Positions 1 to 6,837 of a DNA stretch of 64,000 nucleotides are shown here, piece by piece. Position 1 is the stretch's first letter; each line of letters opens with the position of its first letter. Below the pieces are notes generated by a model, which made no database searches, was not told the DNA's origin, and saw nothing but the letters and a program-made list of their open reading frames with translations. The stretch is from Butyricimonas sp. Marseille-P3923 (GTDB lineage: Bacteria > Bacteroidota > Bacteroidia > Bacteroidales > Marinifilaceae): NCBI RefSeq assembly GCF_900184685.1, contig NZ_FXXL01000005.1, forward strand, positions 496,001-560,000, written 5' to 3'. Position numbers and translations under genes: made by a program.

Positions 1-109
1 GGATTCTTTTTTTTTACGAAAAAAGTGTACGCAATTCGATATATCAAAAATACAACAGCATATTCACCTGAATACAAGCATATTAAATCTCAAAGAAACG
101 AAGAAAAAA

Positions 110-622
110 TTACGTTTTATTCACCCGAAAAACCAAATGCAACATATCAACACCCCGAAAATGTTTAACAAAAGCCGCCACTTTTTTCATCCCGTTCCGC
201 GATGCCACGTTTTGAGAAGCGACATTCGTATCCCGTATTATCGAGTACACTTCATCAAAACCCAACTTTTCAAAAGCATACTCCTTGCAAGCAATAGCCG
301 CTTCCGTGGCATACCCTTTACGCCAAAACTCTTTTCTCAACAGATAACCGACTTCCGGAATCCGCTTCCCGTCACAATCTTGCCACGTGACACCACATTG
401 TCCTATTAACTCCCCACTCTCTTTCTCCACAACTCCCCACAACCCGAAACCATCATTCGCGTATCTCCGGAATTGTCGGTCCAACCATTCCTGCACCTCC
501 TGATCATTATAAGCCCCCTCGTAAGCATACATCACCACGGGATCTTGTAATAACTTACACACTTCATCAAAATCTTCTTGAACAAGTTCTCTTAAAATCA
601 ATCTTTCCGTTTCCAGTATCAT
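110..622 (-). CDS. GNAT N-acetyltransferase (RimJ/RimL type)
   Basis: Cytoplasmic acetyl-CoA-dependent N-acetyltransferase of the GNAT fold, about 170 residues. The protein opens with the family's ETERLILREL strand, and the acetyl-CoA loop appears as RKGYATEA about two thirds along, followed by the usual late segment with NVASQNVASRNGM. I place the start at 622 because the ATG there has AAAGGTG just upstream on the minus strand and a -7 element about 25 bases further up; the longer reading frame to 703 would run through that promoter. Substrate unknown: the RimJ/RimL-type subfamily acetylates ribosomal protein N termini, but many relatives modify small molecules. The gene stands alone, convergent with nothing in the window. 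Confidence 0.85.
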   Translation of the reverse strand: MILETERLILRELVQEDFDEVCKLLQDPVVMYAYEGAYNDQEVQEWLDRQFRRYANDGFGLWGVVEKESGELIGQCGVTWQDCDGKRIPEVGYLLRKEFWRKGYATEAAIACKEYAFEKLGFDEVYSIIRDTNVASQNVASRNGMKKVAAFVKHFRGVDMLHLVFRVNKT

Positions 623-646
623 ATTTTCACCTTTTTTATTCTGCAA

Positions 647-654
647 CAAATTTA
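647..654 (-). promoter_or_regulatory. Predicted -7 element for the GNAT gene
   Basis: The minus strand reads TAAATTTG, an exact match to the Bacteroidetes -7 consensus TAnnTTTG, about 25 bases before the ATG at 622. No convincing -33 TTTG partner is visible. The rest of the 623-970 gap is AT-rich and shows no further gene on either strand. Confidence 0.45.
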
Positions 655-883
655 ACGCTTTCGAAAAACAATTCAATCCAACATGAATATTTAAAACAAA
701 CACAAATACACCAATTATATTGCTACATAGTCATAATTTCAACACAACCTACATATACATTTATTTCAATAAAATTGTATTTCATTTGTATTACGCAAAT
801 AACGAAAAAGCACAATTACATCCACAAAAATGACGCAATTCGAAAAAATATAAAATATAAATGTATTATAAATGAAAATAACG

Positions 884-891
884 TATATTTG
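884..891 (+). promoter_or_regulatory. Predicted -7 element for the OmpA-family gene
   Basis: TATATTTG matches the Bacteroidetes -7 consensus TAnnTTTG and lies 80 bases upstream of the OmpA-family ATG at 971, leaving a leader of roughly 70 nucleotides. The upstream -33 box is not clear. Confidence 0.5.
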
Positions 892-970
892 CGCCATGAA
901 AAACAATCGTTTTTGAATTAGAAGGGATGTGATTTTGTTCATTATCCTATAACAAATTAACTAATATTGT

Positions 971-2149
971 ATGAAAAGAGTATTTATTTTGTTATGCATC
1001 GCTGCATTGCCTCTTTTGGCTAGTGCCCAAAACGAGAGCAACAACCTTGAAACTGAAAAAGGCAAAGCTTGGAGTGGCTTCGTCACTAACGGTTTCTGGG
1101 ATAACTGGTTTACATCTTTCAATTTCGGGGGACAAATCTACTTCGGAGAATGTGATAGCAAAGCCAGCTTCGGGAAACGCTTAACTCCGGCCTTTGACCT
1201 ATCCGTTGGGAAATGGGTATTACCGACAATCGGAGCCCGGGTTCAAGCAGGCGGTTTCACGTTAAGAGGTGCCACGGCTGACGCCGGAAACATCTACGCT
1301 AAAGGCGCTCTTAAAAACGGATACTACAAACAAAAATGGCAACAATTCAATGTACACGTGGACGGATTGCTCAACTTATCAAATTGGATTGGGGGATACC
1401 GTACCGATCGTTTTTACGAGGCTGTACCGTTTGCCGGTTTCGGAATGATCCATGGTTGTTCTTCCGTGGATAACACCAAATTCATGTTTGCAGCGGGATT
1501 GATCAACAAAATGCGTTTAACTGACGCCCTCGATGTGAACGTGGAAATCAAAGGTAGTTTAGTACCGCAAGCATTTGACGGAGAAGTAGGCGGATGCAAG
1601 GGAGAAGGCATACTGGGAGTTTCCGTGGGTGTTACCTACAAATTCAAACAACGCAATTTCAGAAGAGAGAAAAAAGCTGAAACAATATATACCGGTGTTT
1701 CCCCGGAAATGTTGAGCGCCGCAGAAGCAAAATTGGCAGAACAAATCCGTCGTGCTGACCGTCTGCAAGACGAGTTGGATCAAACTCGTAAAGCTTTGGA
1801 TGCAGAAAAAAACAAAGCAAAGACTATCAAGAACGCTCCATTGGCTATTTTCTTCAAAATAAACAAAGCCAACCTCACCAGAAAAGAACTGATCAACTTG
1901 GAATACTACGCTAACCTCATCAAGAGCAACCCGGGACAAGTTTACAAGGTAATCGGTTACGCGGACAAAGCTACCGGTAGCGCCGAATTCAACCAGAAAT
2001 TGAGTGAAAAACGCGCACAAAACGTGGCTGACGCTTTAATCAAGAAATACGGCGTAGATGCCAAACAATTGGAAGTAATCGGTAAAGGCGGAGTTGAAAA
2101 TCTTTACAAAGGAGATGTAGAATTAAACCGCGTTGTAATCATAGAATAA
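971..2149 (+). CDS. OmpA-family outer membrane protein
   Basis: Outer-membrane protein linking the envelope to peptidoglycan. It has a clear signal peptide (residues 1-19, cleaved after LLASA), an N-terminal region of about 200 residues rich in aromatic strands consistent with a small beta-barrel, a helical linker around 245-285 with alternating charged residues, and a C-terminal OmpA-like domain from about 290 to 392 with IGYADKATGSAEFNQKLSE and the following SEKRAQNVADAL helix, the segment that contacts diaminopimelate. The end is compact, without the long tail of some family members. It is monocistronic: a promoter-like element lies upstream and a strong bidirectional hairpin follows the stop. 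Confidence 0.9.
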   Translation: MKRVFILLCIAALPLLASAQNESNNLETEKGKAWSGFVTNGFWDNWFTSFNFGGQIYFGECDSKASFGKRLTPAFDLSVGKWVLPTIGARVQAGGFTLRGATADAGNIYAKGALKNGYYKQKWQQFNVHVDGLLNLSNWIGGYRTDRFYEAVPFAGFGMIHGCSSVDNTKFMFAAGLINKMRLTDALDVNVEIKGSLVPQAFDGEVGGCKGEGILGVSVGVTYKFKQRNFRREKKAETIYTGVSPEMLSAAEAKLAEQIRRADRLQDELDQTRKALDAEKNKAKTIKNAPLAIFFKINKANLTRKELINLEYYANLIKSNPGQVYKVIGYADKATGSAEFNQKLSEKRAQNVADALIKKYGVDAKQLEVIGKGGVENLYKGDVELNRVVIIE

Positions 2150-2169
2150 ACGCGTATCCGTCTTTAGGC

Positions 2170-2200
2170 AAAAAAGGGACTGTCGAACAGTCCCTTTTTT
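2170..2200. terminator. Bidirectional intrinsic terminator between convergent genes
   Basis: A perfect 14-bp stem (arms 2170-2183 and 2187-2200) closes a three-base CGA loop; each arm carries six A or six T at its outer end, so it gives a GC stem plus U-run on both strands. It lies between the stop of the OmpA-family gene (2149) and the stop of the ECF sigma gene (2203), and can terminate both. Confidence 0.9.
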
Positions 2201-2202
2201 GA

Positions 2203-2754
2203 TTACCCCATAAAAAAGAAGAAGAAAAACGGCATAAGATCTTTCAAACTCTCTTTCAATATCTTTTTCCCGCGGGCCTTTTGGGCCTTAATCGTGTTAA
2301 CGCTCAATCCTAACTCATTCGCCGCACTTTCATTATCCAATCCTTGGAAATAACAGAGTTCAAATACTTTGCGGCACTCTTCCGGCAACTTGTTCACGGC
2401 ATCGGCCAATTCCCGGTAGATTTCCGTCAAGATAATATTCTCCTCGAATGACTCCGCCCGCTCATCATAAGCCAATGAGGCGATATATCTATCGCGGGAA
2501 CGCAAATTGCGCATATGATTCAAACAACCGTTACGAACGGAAAGGTATAAAAAATTCTTCAAATGAATCACGGACTGGAATTGTGTCTTTTTTTCCAACA
2601 GAGTAATAAAGATATCCTGCACGACATCTTCGATCACTTCCTCGTCTTGTAAATACTTGGAAGCAAAATAACAAAGCGAACCATAATATTCCTTAAATAC
2701 CGACTCGATATCATTCACATCACCATCAAGCCCTTGCATTTTACTTCTTACCAT
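2203..2754 (-). CDS. ECF RNA polymerase sigma factor, orphan (no FecR neighbour)
   Basis: Sigma-70 family ECF factor of the Bacteroidetes type, 183 residues from the ATG at 2754 (a GTG at 2778 would add eight residues, but GGAAAAGAG sits at RBS distance from 2754). Region 2 spans roughly residues 13-85, with DVVQDIFITLLEK and LSVRNGCLNHMR recognisable; region 4 spans about 115-170, with LPEECRKVFELCYF and the helix-turn-helix SAANELGLSVNTIKAQ. The protein ends in six consecutive phenylalanines followed by MG. Unlike the sigma factor at 25809, no anti-sigma/FecR or SusC follows; it shares its terminator with the convergent OmpA-family gene. Target regulon unknown. Confidence 0.88.
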   Translation of the reverse strand: MVRSKMQGLDGDVNDIESVFKEYYGSLCYFASKYLQDEEVIEDVVQDIFITLLEKKTQFQSVIHLKNFLYLSVRNGCLNHMRNLRSRDRYIASLAYDERAESFEENIILTEIYRELADAVNKLPEECRKVFELCYFQGLDNESAANELGLSVNTIKAQKARGKKILKESLKDLMPFFFFFFMG

Positions 2755-2861
2755 CTTACTTACTCTTTTCCATGCCACTAAAAATAAATAAAGAAATCAA
2801 ATTCAGCTAAAAAAGTCCCATCAATTAATCGTAACAAAACAGAAAAAACATTAATCACAAC

Positions 2862-2963
2862 TTAACACCCCGCCGATTCAAGCGTAATCTTCGAGATACC
2901 CGTGTTATCCAACCGCCTGTCAATACTCATTCCTAACTCGGCTACAGGCAATAATTTCTTCAT
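2862..2963 (-). CDS. Possible 33-residue peptide upstream of the orphan sigma gene
   Basis: A 34-codon frame begins with ATG AAG AAA, ends TAA, and lies just downstream of a good -7 element. The predicted peptide starts MKKLLPVAELG and ends with Cys. I do not recognise it. No strong ribosome-binding site is visible, so it may be an untranslated leader or the remnant of an older gene. It is the only coding candidate in the 2755-3195 gap. Confidence 0.25.
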   Translation of the reverse strand: MKKLLPVAELGMSIDRRLDNTGISKITLESAGC

Positions 2964-2983
2964 ACACGCATTGTTTAACTTAC

Positions 2984-2991
2984 CAAAATTA
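2984..2991 (-). promoter_or_regulatory. Predicted -7 element upstream of the 33-residue frame and sigma gene
   Basis: The minus strand reads TAATTTTG, matching TAnnTTTG. It could drive the short frame at 2963 and, through a leader of about 220 nucleotides, the sigma gene at 2754. Confidence 0.4.
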
Positions 2992-3130
2992 GGTATAAAC
3001 AAGCAAAATGCCAAATTTACCCCGAACTTTTCGTCACGAACAACAAATAATTATATATCAACATATTGAAACGCAAACGTATGCACAATTATATGTTTTA
3101 TAAGATGTTTTTTATCCGGAACAAATGTGT

Positions 3131-3138
3131 TAATTTTG
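3131..3138 (+). promoter_or_regulatory. Predicted -7 element for the NifU-like gene
   Basis: TAATTTTG matches the Bacteroidetes -7 consensus and lies 58 bases upstream of the ATG at 3196. It also overlaps the alternative GTG start at 3127, which argues for the ATG as the true start. Confidence 0.5.
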
Positions 3139-3195
3139 TCCGCGTTTAGGATTACGACAAGGTATTTAACAATATATCAATCAAAAACAAAGACA

Positions 3196-3888
3196 ATGAT
3201 TTACTCGCATGAAGTACAACACATGTGTGTTGTGAAAAAAGGACCTAATCACGGTCCGGCACCCATCCCGGAAGAGGGAAAATGGGTTCGTTCCAAAGAA
3301 ATCAAGGACATTTCGGGTCTGACCCACGGTATCGGCTGGTGTGCACCGCAACAAGGGGCATGCAAACTGACCTTGAACATCAAGGACGGCATCATCGAGG
3401 AAGCCCTCGTGGAAACCATCGGTTGCTCCGGGATGACCCACTCCGCCGCCATGGCGTCTGAAATCCTTCCCGGCAAAACCCTGTTGGAAGCGTTGAACAC
3501 GGACTTGGTTTGCGACGCCATCAACACCGCCATGCGCGAACTGTTCCTGCAAATCGTGTACGGGCGCAGCCAAAGCGCCTTCTCCGAGGGTGGTCTTCCC
3601 ATCGGTGCCAGCCTTGAAGACTTGGGCAAAGGAATGCGCAGCCAAGTGGGCACCATGTTCGGGACACGCGCCAAAGGAACCCGCTATCTCGAAATGGCAG
3701 AGGGATACGTTACCCGCATGGGATTGGACGAGGACGGTGAAGTCATCGGCTACGAGTTCATCCACCTCGGCAAATTCACCGACATGCTGAAAAAAGGTAT
3801 CGACCCGAAAGAAGCGGTTGACAAGGCCAAAGGCAGCTACGGTCGCTTCGCGGAAGCCGTTAAATACATCGACCCGCGGCAAGAATAA
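3196..3888 (+). CDS. NifU-like iron-sulfur cluster scaffold-related protein
   Basis: A cytoplasmic 230-residue protein related to the N-terminal scaffold domain of NifU/IscU. Cysteines in HMC, GWC, GAC and TIGCSGMTH are candidate metal or cluster ligands, the last resembling the NifU-type GCGAA/GC segment. Start chosen at the ATG (MIYSHEV) rather than the upstream GTG because a promoter element overlaps the latter. The codon choice is GC-rich and uniform, which suggests high expression. It is followed after 111 bases by the GGGtGRT gene on the same strand, a pairing I know to recur in Bacteroidetes and some Firmicutes. The role in cluster assembly is inferred, not shown. Confidence 0.75.
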   Translation: MIYSHEVQHMCVVKKGPNHGPAPIPEEGKWVRSKEIKDISGLTHGIGWCAPQQGACKLTLNIKDGIIEEALVETIGCSGMTHSAAMASEILPGKTLLEALNTDLVCDAINTAMRELFLQIVYGRSQSAFSEGGLPIGASLEDLGKGMRSQVGTMFGTRAKGTRYLEMAEGYVTRMGLDEDGEVIGYEFIHLGKFTDMLKKGIDPKEAVDKAKGSYGRFAEAVKYIDPRQE

Positions 3889-3899
3889 ACTAATTTGGT

Positions 3900-3957
3900 G
3901 ATTTACGATTTATGATTAAGTGATTATTATCACGCTATTCAGAATCAAGAAATCACA
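3900..3957 (+). repeat. Copy of the GATTTATGATT interspersed repeat between the NifU-like and GGGtGRT genes
   Basis: GATTTACGATTTATGATT on the left faces a degenerate inverted partner AATCAAGAAATCAC on the right, the same arrangement seen between V-ATPase genes near 31.8 and 33.6 kb. No gene lies inside this copy. Confidence 0.55.
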
Positions 3958-3975
3958 AAAGTCGCTTGCGACTTT
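3958..3975. repeat. 18-bp palindrome just upstream of the GGGtGRT gene
   Basis: AAAGTCGCTTGCGACTTT is a palindrome except for its central TT, ending 24 bases before the ATG at 4000. It could be an operator or a small mRNA hairpin between the two genes; no T-run follows, so it is not a standard terminator. Confidence 0.45.
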
Positions 3976-3999
3976 GTAATCATTAAATCTAAAATTATT

Positions 4000-4998
4000 A
4001 TGGCTTTATTTGAAAGTTACGACCGCCGGATAAATCAAATCAACGCGGTATTAAATACACACGGGATCAAGGACATCGACGAGGCAAAGGCTATCTGTGA
4101 CGCGAAAGGAATCGACCCGTACAAGATGTGTAAAGAAATTCAGCCCATCGCCTTCGAAAACGCGGCATGGGCTTACGTTGTAGGTGCGGCTATCGCCATT
4201 AAAAAAGGATGCAAGAAAGCAGCCGAGGCAGCCGAGGCTATCGGCGAGGGCTTGCAGTCCTTCTGCATACCGGGTTCCGTTGCCGCCGACCGCAAGGTAG
4301 GATTGGGACACGGCAATCTTGCCGCCATGTTGCTTCGCGAGGAAACGAAATGCTTCGCGTTCCTTGCCGGGCACGAGTCTTTCGCCGCGGCAGAAGGCGC
4401 TATCGGTATCGCCAAATCCGCCAACAAGGTACGCCAGCAACCCTTGCAGGTAATCCTCAACGGGTTGGGTAAAGACGCCGCCATGATTATTTCCCGTATC
4501 AACGGTTTCACTTACGTGCAGACCGAATTTGATTACTACACGGGAGAATTGAAAATCGTGCGGGAGAAAGCCTATTCCAAGGGAGAACGCGCGCAAGTGA
4601 GATGCTACGGTGCCGACGACGTTCGGGAAGGTGTTGCCATCATGCGCCACGAGGGCGTGGATGTATCCATCACCGGGAACTCCACGAACCCGACCCGTTT
4701 CCAACATCCCGTTGCCGGCACTTACAAGAAAGAGTGCATGGAAACCGGGAAGAAATACTTCTCCGTGGCTTCCGGTGGTGGTACCGGACGTACCCTGCAC
4801 CCGGACAACATGGCAGCGGGTCCCGCCAGCTACGGCTTCACCGACACGCTGGGACGCATGCACGGTGACGCGCAATTCGCCGGCTCCTCGTCCGTCCCCG
4901 CTCACGTGGAGATGATGGGATTCCTCGGCATGGGGAATAACCCGATGGTGGGTGCCACTGTTGCTGTTGCCGTTTCCATCGAGGAAGCAATGAAATAA
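4000..4998 (+). CDS. GGGtGRT-family protein
   Basis: 332-residue soluble protein named after its conserved glycine motif, seen here as GGGTGRT at residues 259-265 in ASGGGTGRTLHPDN. The family's length is normal and no signal peptide or membrane segment is present. Function is not established; I know the family as a frequent neighbour of the NifU-like protein found upstream here, which suggests iron-sulfur or related cofactor metabolism. Codon usage is strongly biased and GC-rich like its partner, unlike the AT-rich surroundings, consistent with high expression. It ends before a UUCG-loop terminator. Confidence 0.85.
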   Translation: MALFESYDRRINQINAVLNTHGIKDIDEAKAICDAKGIDPYKMCKEIQPIAFENAAWAYVVGAAIAIKKGCKKAAEAAEAIGEGLQSFCIPGSVAADRKVGLGHGNLAAMLLREETKCFAFLAGHESFAAAEGAIGIAKSANKVRQQPLQVILNGLGKDAAMIISRINGFTYVQTEFDYYTGELKIVREKAYSKGERAQVRCYGADDVREGVAIMRHEGVDVSITGNSTNPTRFQHPVAGTYKKECMETGKKYFSVASGGGTGRTLHPDNMAAGPASYGFTDTLGRMHGDAQFAGSSSVPAHVEMMGFLGMGNNPMVGATVAVAVSIEEAMK

Positions 4999-5030
4999 AA
5001 ACCTCGTTTTCAATAAATTTTTCATTCGGG

Positions 5031-5062
5031 AAGGGTGTGTTTCGACATACCCTTCTCTCTTA
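5031..5062 (+). terminator. Intrinsic terminator after the GGGtGRT gene
   Basis: AAGGGTGTGT pairs with ACATACCCTT (one G-T wobble) around a TTCG tetraloop, followed by a pyrimidine-rich stretch. It lies 33 bases after the stop at 4998. Confidence 0.65.
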
Positions 5063-5131
5063 TCCCGCAAAATCCGGATTTCATCCTCACCCGCTAACAC
5101 CCGAAATCAACCCATTCCCGTGTCCTATCTT

Positions 5132-5212
5132 ACCCCCGGGGGTGGATTTTACCAAACTTTCAGGCGGTTGACTAAAGGCTTCGCCTGTTATTCGCCTGAT
5201 GTTCGCCCACAC
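5132..5212. repeat. Palindrome and threefold 11-bp repeat upstream of the first DUF6266 gene
   Basis: In this otherwise gene-free 347-bp gap there is a 12-bp palindrome ACCCCCGGGGGT (5132-5143), then an inverted CAGGCG/CGCCTG pair (5161-5187), then three tandem units starting TTCGCC at 5180, 5191 and 5202, exactly 11 bases apart. The spacing is close to one helical turn, as in multi-site operators. What binds it, if anything, is unknown. Confidence 0.5.
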
Positions 5213-5249
5213 CTAGCCCACGTTTTAATGAAAAATATATAAATTTAAC

Positions 5250-5280
5250 TTGACAAACCATCCTTCCGGTAGTATCTTTA
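5250..5280 (+). promoter_or_regulatory. Predicted promoter of the first DUF6266 gene
   Basis: TTGACA at 5250-5255 and TATCTTTA at 5273-5280 are separated by 17 bases; the second resembles the Bacteroidetes -7 TAnnTTTG with one mismatch. The ATG is 66 bases further on. Confidence 0.4.
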
Positions 5281-5345
5281 AAGTGCCTATGAAAAGGCAA
5301 AGTAGATGGAACGAGGGGTATTAGGTAATAATTAAAAGTAACATT

Positions 5346-5999
5346 ATGGTAGAAATTAAATCAGGAGCACTAAAAGACGCCAAGGGGAAATACAAGGGAA
5401 TGGTTATTTTCCAAAAAGGCAAGAAAACATTCGGCAGGGCATTGCCCTCGTATGACGGTAACGCAGGATCACCCACCCGGGCAGCACAAAACGCACGTCT
5501 GGCAGCGGTAGTCACGTTGTATCAATCAATAAAGGAGACATACCTGTGCCACGCATGGCGCATGGAAGCTACCCGAAAAGAAATCTCGTCGGGATACAAC
5601 TTATTCATTAGCACCAATCTCCAAGCATACAGCACGGACTGCACGGTAGGAGATTTCCAACTACTACACCTCACACGGGGCGTATTACAGACACCGTTCC
5701 AATTGCGCCGACAGGAAGCACCCGCGGGTACGCTTTCACTGACTTGGGAACCCGCCCCGTGGAGTAACTACCGCCGCAACAGGGACGAGTTGGCGCTGGC
5801 AGTGATCTATGACCACGAGCCGTTCCGGGTGGAGATTATCGACCACACGGGAATTACCCGAGAGGATGGCATGGCGGCAATCACGCTGGAGCAACCCCTC
5901 GCGAGGGAAGCGCACGTGTACGCGTTTTTCGTGAACACAACACGGGATGGATTCTCGAACAGCACTTATTTCAACGTGCCACTAAGAGGTGTGTATTGA
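5346..5999 (+). CDS. DUF6266-like protein, copy 1
   Basis: 217-residue protein without signal peptide. The basic, glycine-containing N terminus (GALKDAKGKYKGMVIFQKGKK, quoted in part as KGKYKGMVIFQKGKK) followed by a stretch rich in Ala and Gln (RAAQNARLAAV) and a C-terminal half of alternating strands ending in HVYAFFVNTTRDGFSNSTYF is the layout I associate with DUF6266, a family of unknown function that occurs in multiple copies in Bacteroidetes. The second copy follows after 179 bases; a broken third copy lies at 37525. The C-terminal half looks immunoglobulin-like (paired strands, conserved Trp), which is inference only. Confidence 0.65.
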   Translation: MVEIKSGALKDAKGKYKGMVIFQKGKKTFGRALPSYDGNAGSPTRAAQNARLAAVVTLYQSIKETYLCHAWRMEATRKEISSGYNLFISTNLQAYSTDCTVGDFQLLHLTRGVLQTPFQLRRQEAPAGTLSLTWEPAPWSNYRRNRDELALAVIYDHEPFRVEIIDHTGITREDGMAAITLEQPLAREAHVYAFFVNTTRDGFSNSTYFNVPLRGVY

Positions 6000-6003
6000 C
6001 ACA

Positions 6004-6178
6004 CCTCCGGTCTATAAAGTTCATAAAGTTGGGCCTCCGGCTCCTAAAGTTTATAAAGTTCATGATTTATACAAGTCATGATTACAGGTCACGTGACCCG
6101 GTGAACCTTACAAACTTTACGAACCGCCATCACTTTATGAACCTTACAAACTTTATAAACCTTATAAACCTATTTATC
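6004..6178. repeat. AT-rich repeat cluster of TTCATAAAGTT / AAACTTTATAAAC type
   Basis: The whole spacer between the two DUF6266 genes is made of repeated words: CTATAAAGTTCATAAAGTT and AAAGTTTATAAAGTTCAT in the first half, the complementary ACCTTACAAACTTTA and AACTTTATAAACC in the second, around a central palindrome GGTCACGTGACC at about 6087-6098. The two halves can pair into a long imperfect hairpin. The same words form the core of the 226-bp inverted repeat at 37022. Confidence 0.75.
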
Positions 6179-6817
6179 ATGGCAATATTTCAATCCAATC
6201 TATTCGATAAAGCATCGGGCTCCGTGGGCAACGTAACCATGTGCCAGTACAAGGGAAAAAACGTGGCCAAGGGCAAGATTTTCAGCAAAAAAAAGAAACA
6301 ATCTCCCGCACAACGGGTGCAACAGGTACGATTCGCCACGCTATCCAAGCTATCCTTCCGCTTTTGCAACACGTTGCAAGCGAGCTTCCGGGGACAATCG
6401 TGGTCAACGGCTCGCGCCGCCTTCATCGGGACAAACCAGAACGCCGTGGAGGTAGACGAGGAAACGCTCGCCGTGACGATTCACCCGGAGCGTATCACCT
6501 GCTCGACGGGCAACCTGCTCCCGCCCACGGTGGCGGTCACCTGCAACGACGGGGAAAGACGCATCCACGCCGAATGGTTCCGACAACCGCTTTCTCCCGT
6601 GGCAAAAGACAAGGATGACTTATTTCTTGCTATTTTCGACCAAAAAGCGAAAAAAGATATCGTCTATCCGCTGGGCAAACGAGGAGAACCCGGCAAAGCG
6701 GATTTCCCGCTCCACAAGAAGTTTCAGCCGGAAAGCATCATCGCTTACGTCTTCGCGGTATCGCCTCTCAACACACGGGCTTCCCGGTCGGCATACACGG
6801 AGGTTAAACACGAGTAA
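6179..6817 (+). CDS. DUF6266-like protein, copy 2
   Basis: 212 residues from the ATG at 6179; the open frame extends upstream only because the repeat spacer happens to lack stops. The N terminus (SGSVGNVTMCQYKGKNVAKG) closely follows the DUF6266 pattern of a glycine turn, a strand and a basic KGK segment, then SPAQRVQQVRFATLSKLS. The C-terminal half ends IIAYVFAVSPLNTRASRSAY, parallel to copy 1. Cytoplasmic by sequence, function unknown. The start follows directly on the repeat cluster with no clear Shine-Dalgarno sequence. Confidence 0.7.
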   Translation: MAIFQSNLFDKASGSVGNVTMCQYKGKNVAKGKIFSKKKKQSPAQRVQQVRFATLSKLSFRFCNTLQASFRGQSWSTARAAFIGTNQNAVEVDEETLAVTIHPERITCSTGNLLPPTVAVTCNDGERRIHAEWFRQPLSPVAKDKDDLFLAIFDQKAKKDIVYPLGKRGEPGKADFPLHKKFQPESIIAYVFAVSPLNTRASRSAYTEVKHE

Positions 6818-6837
6818 AAGAGAAGCGGGGGCGCATC

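Noticed and set aside
3181-3882. Long antisense open frame across the NifU-like gene
   Set aside because: A by-product of GC-rich, biased codons in the sense gene; it has no protein family features and low-complexity composition.
4051-5100. 349-codon antisense frame across the GGGtGRT gene
   Set aside because: Same cause; it runs through the terminator and has no recognisable domain.
5996-6178. N-terminal extension of DUF6266 copy 2
   Set aside because: The extra residues (repeated INL/TNF words) are translated repeat DNA; the family start is the ATG at 6179.
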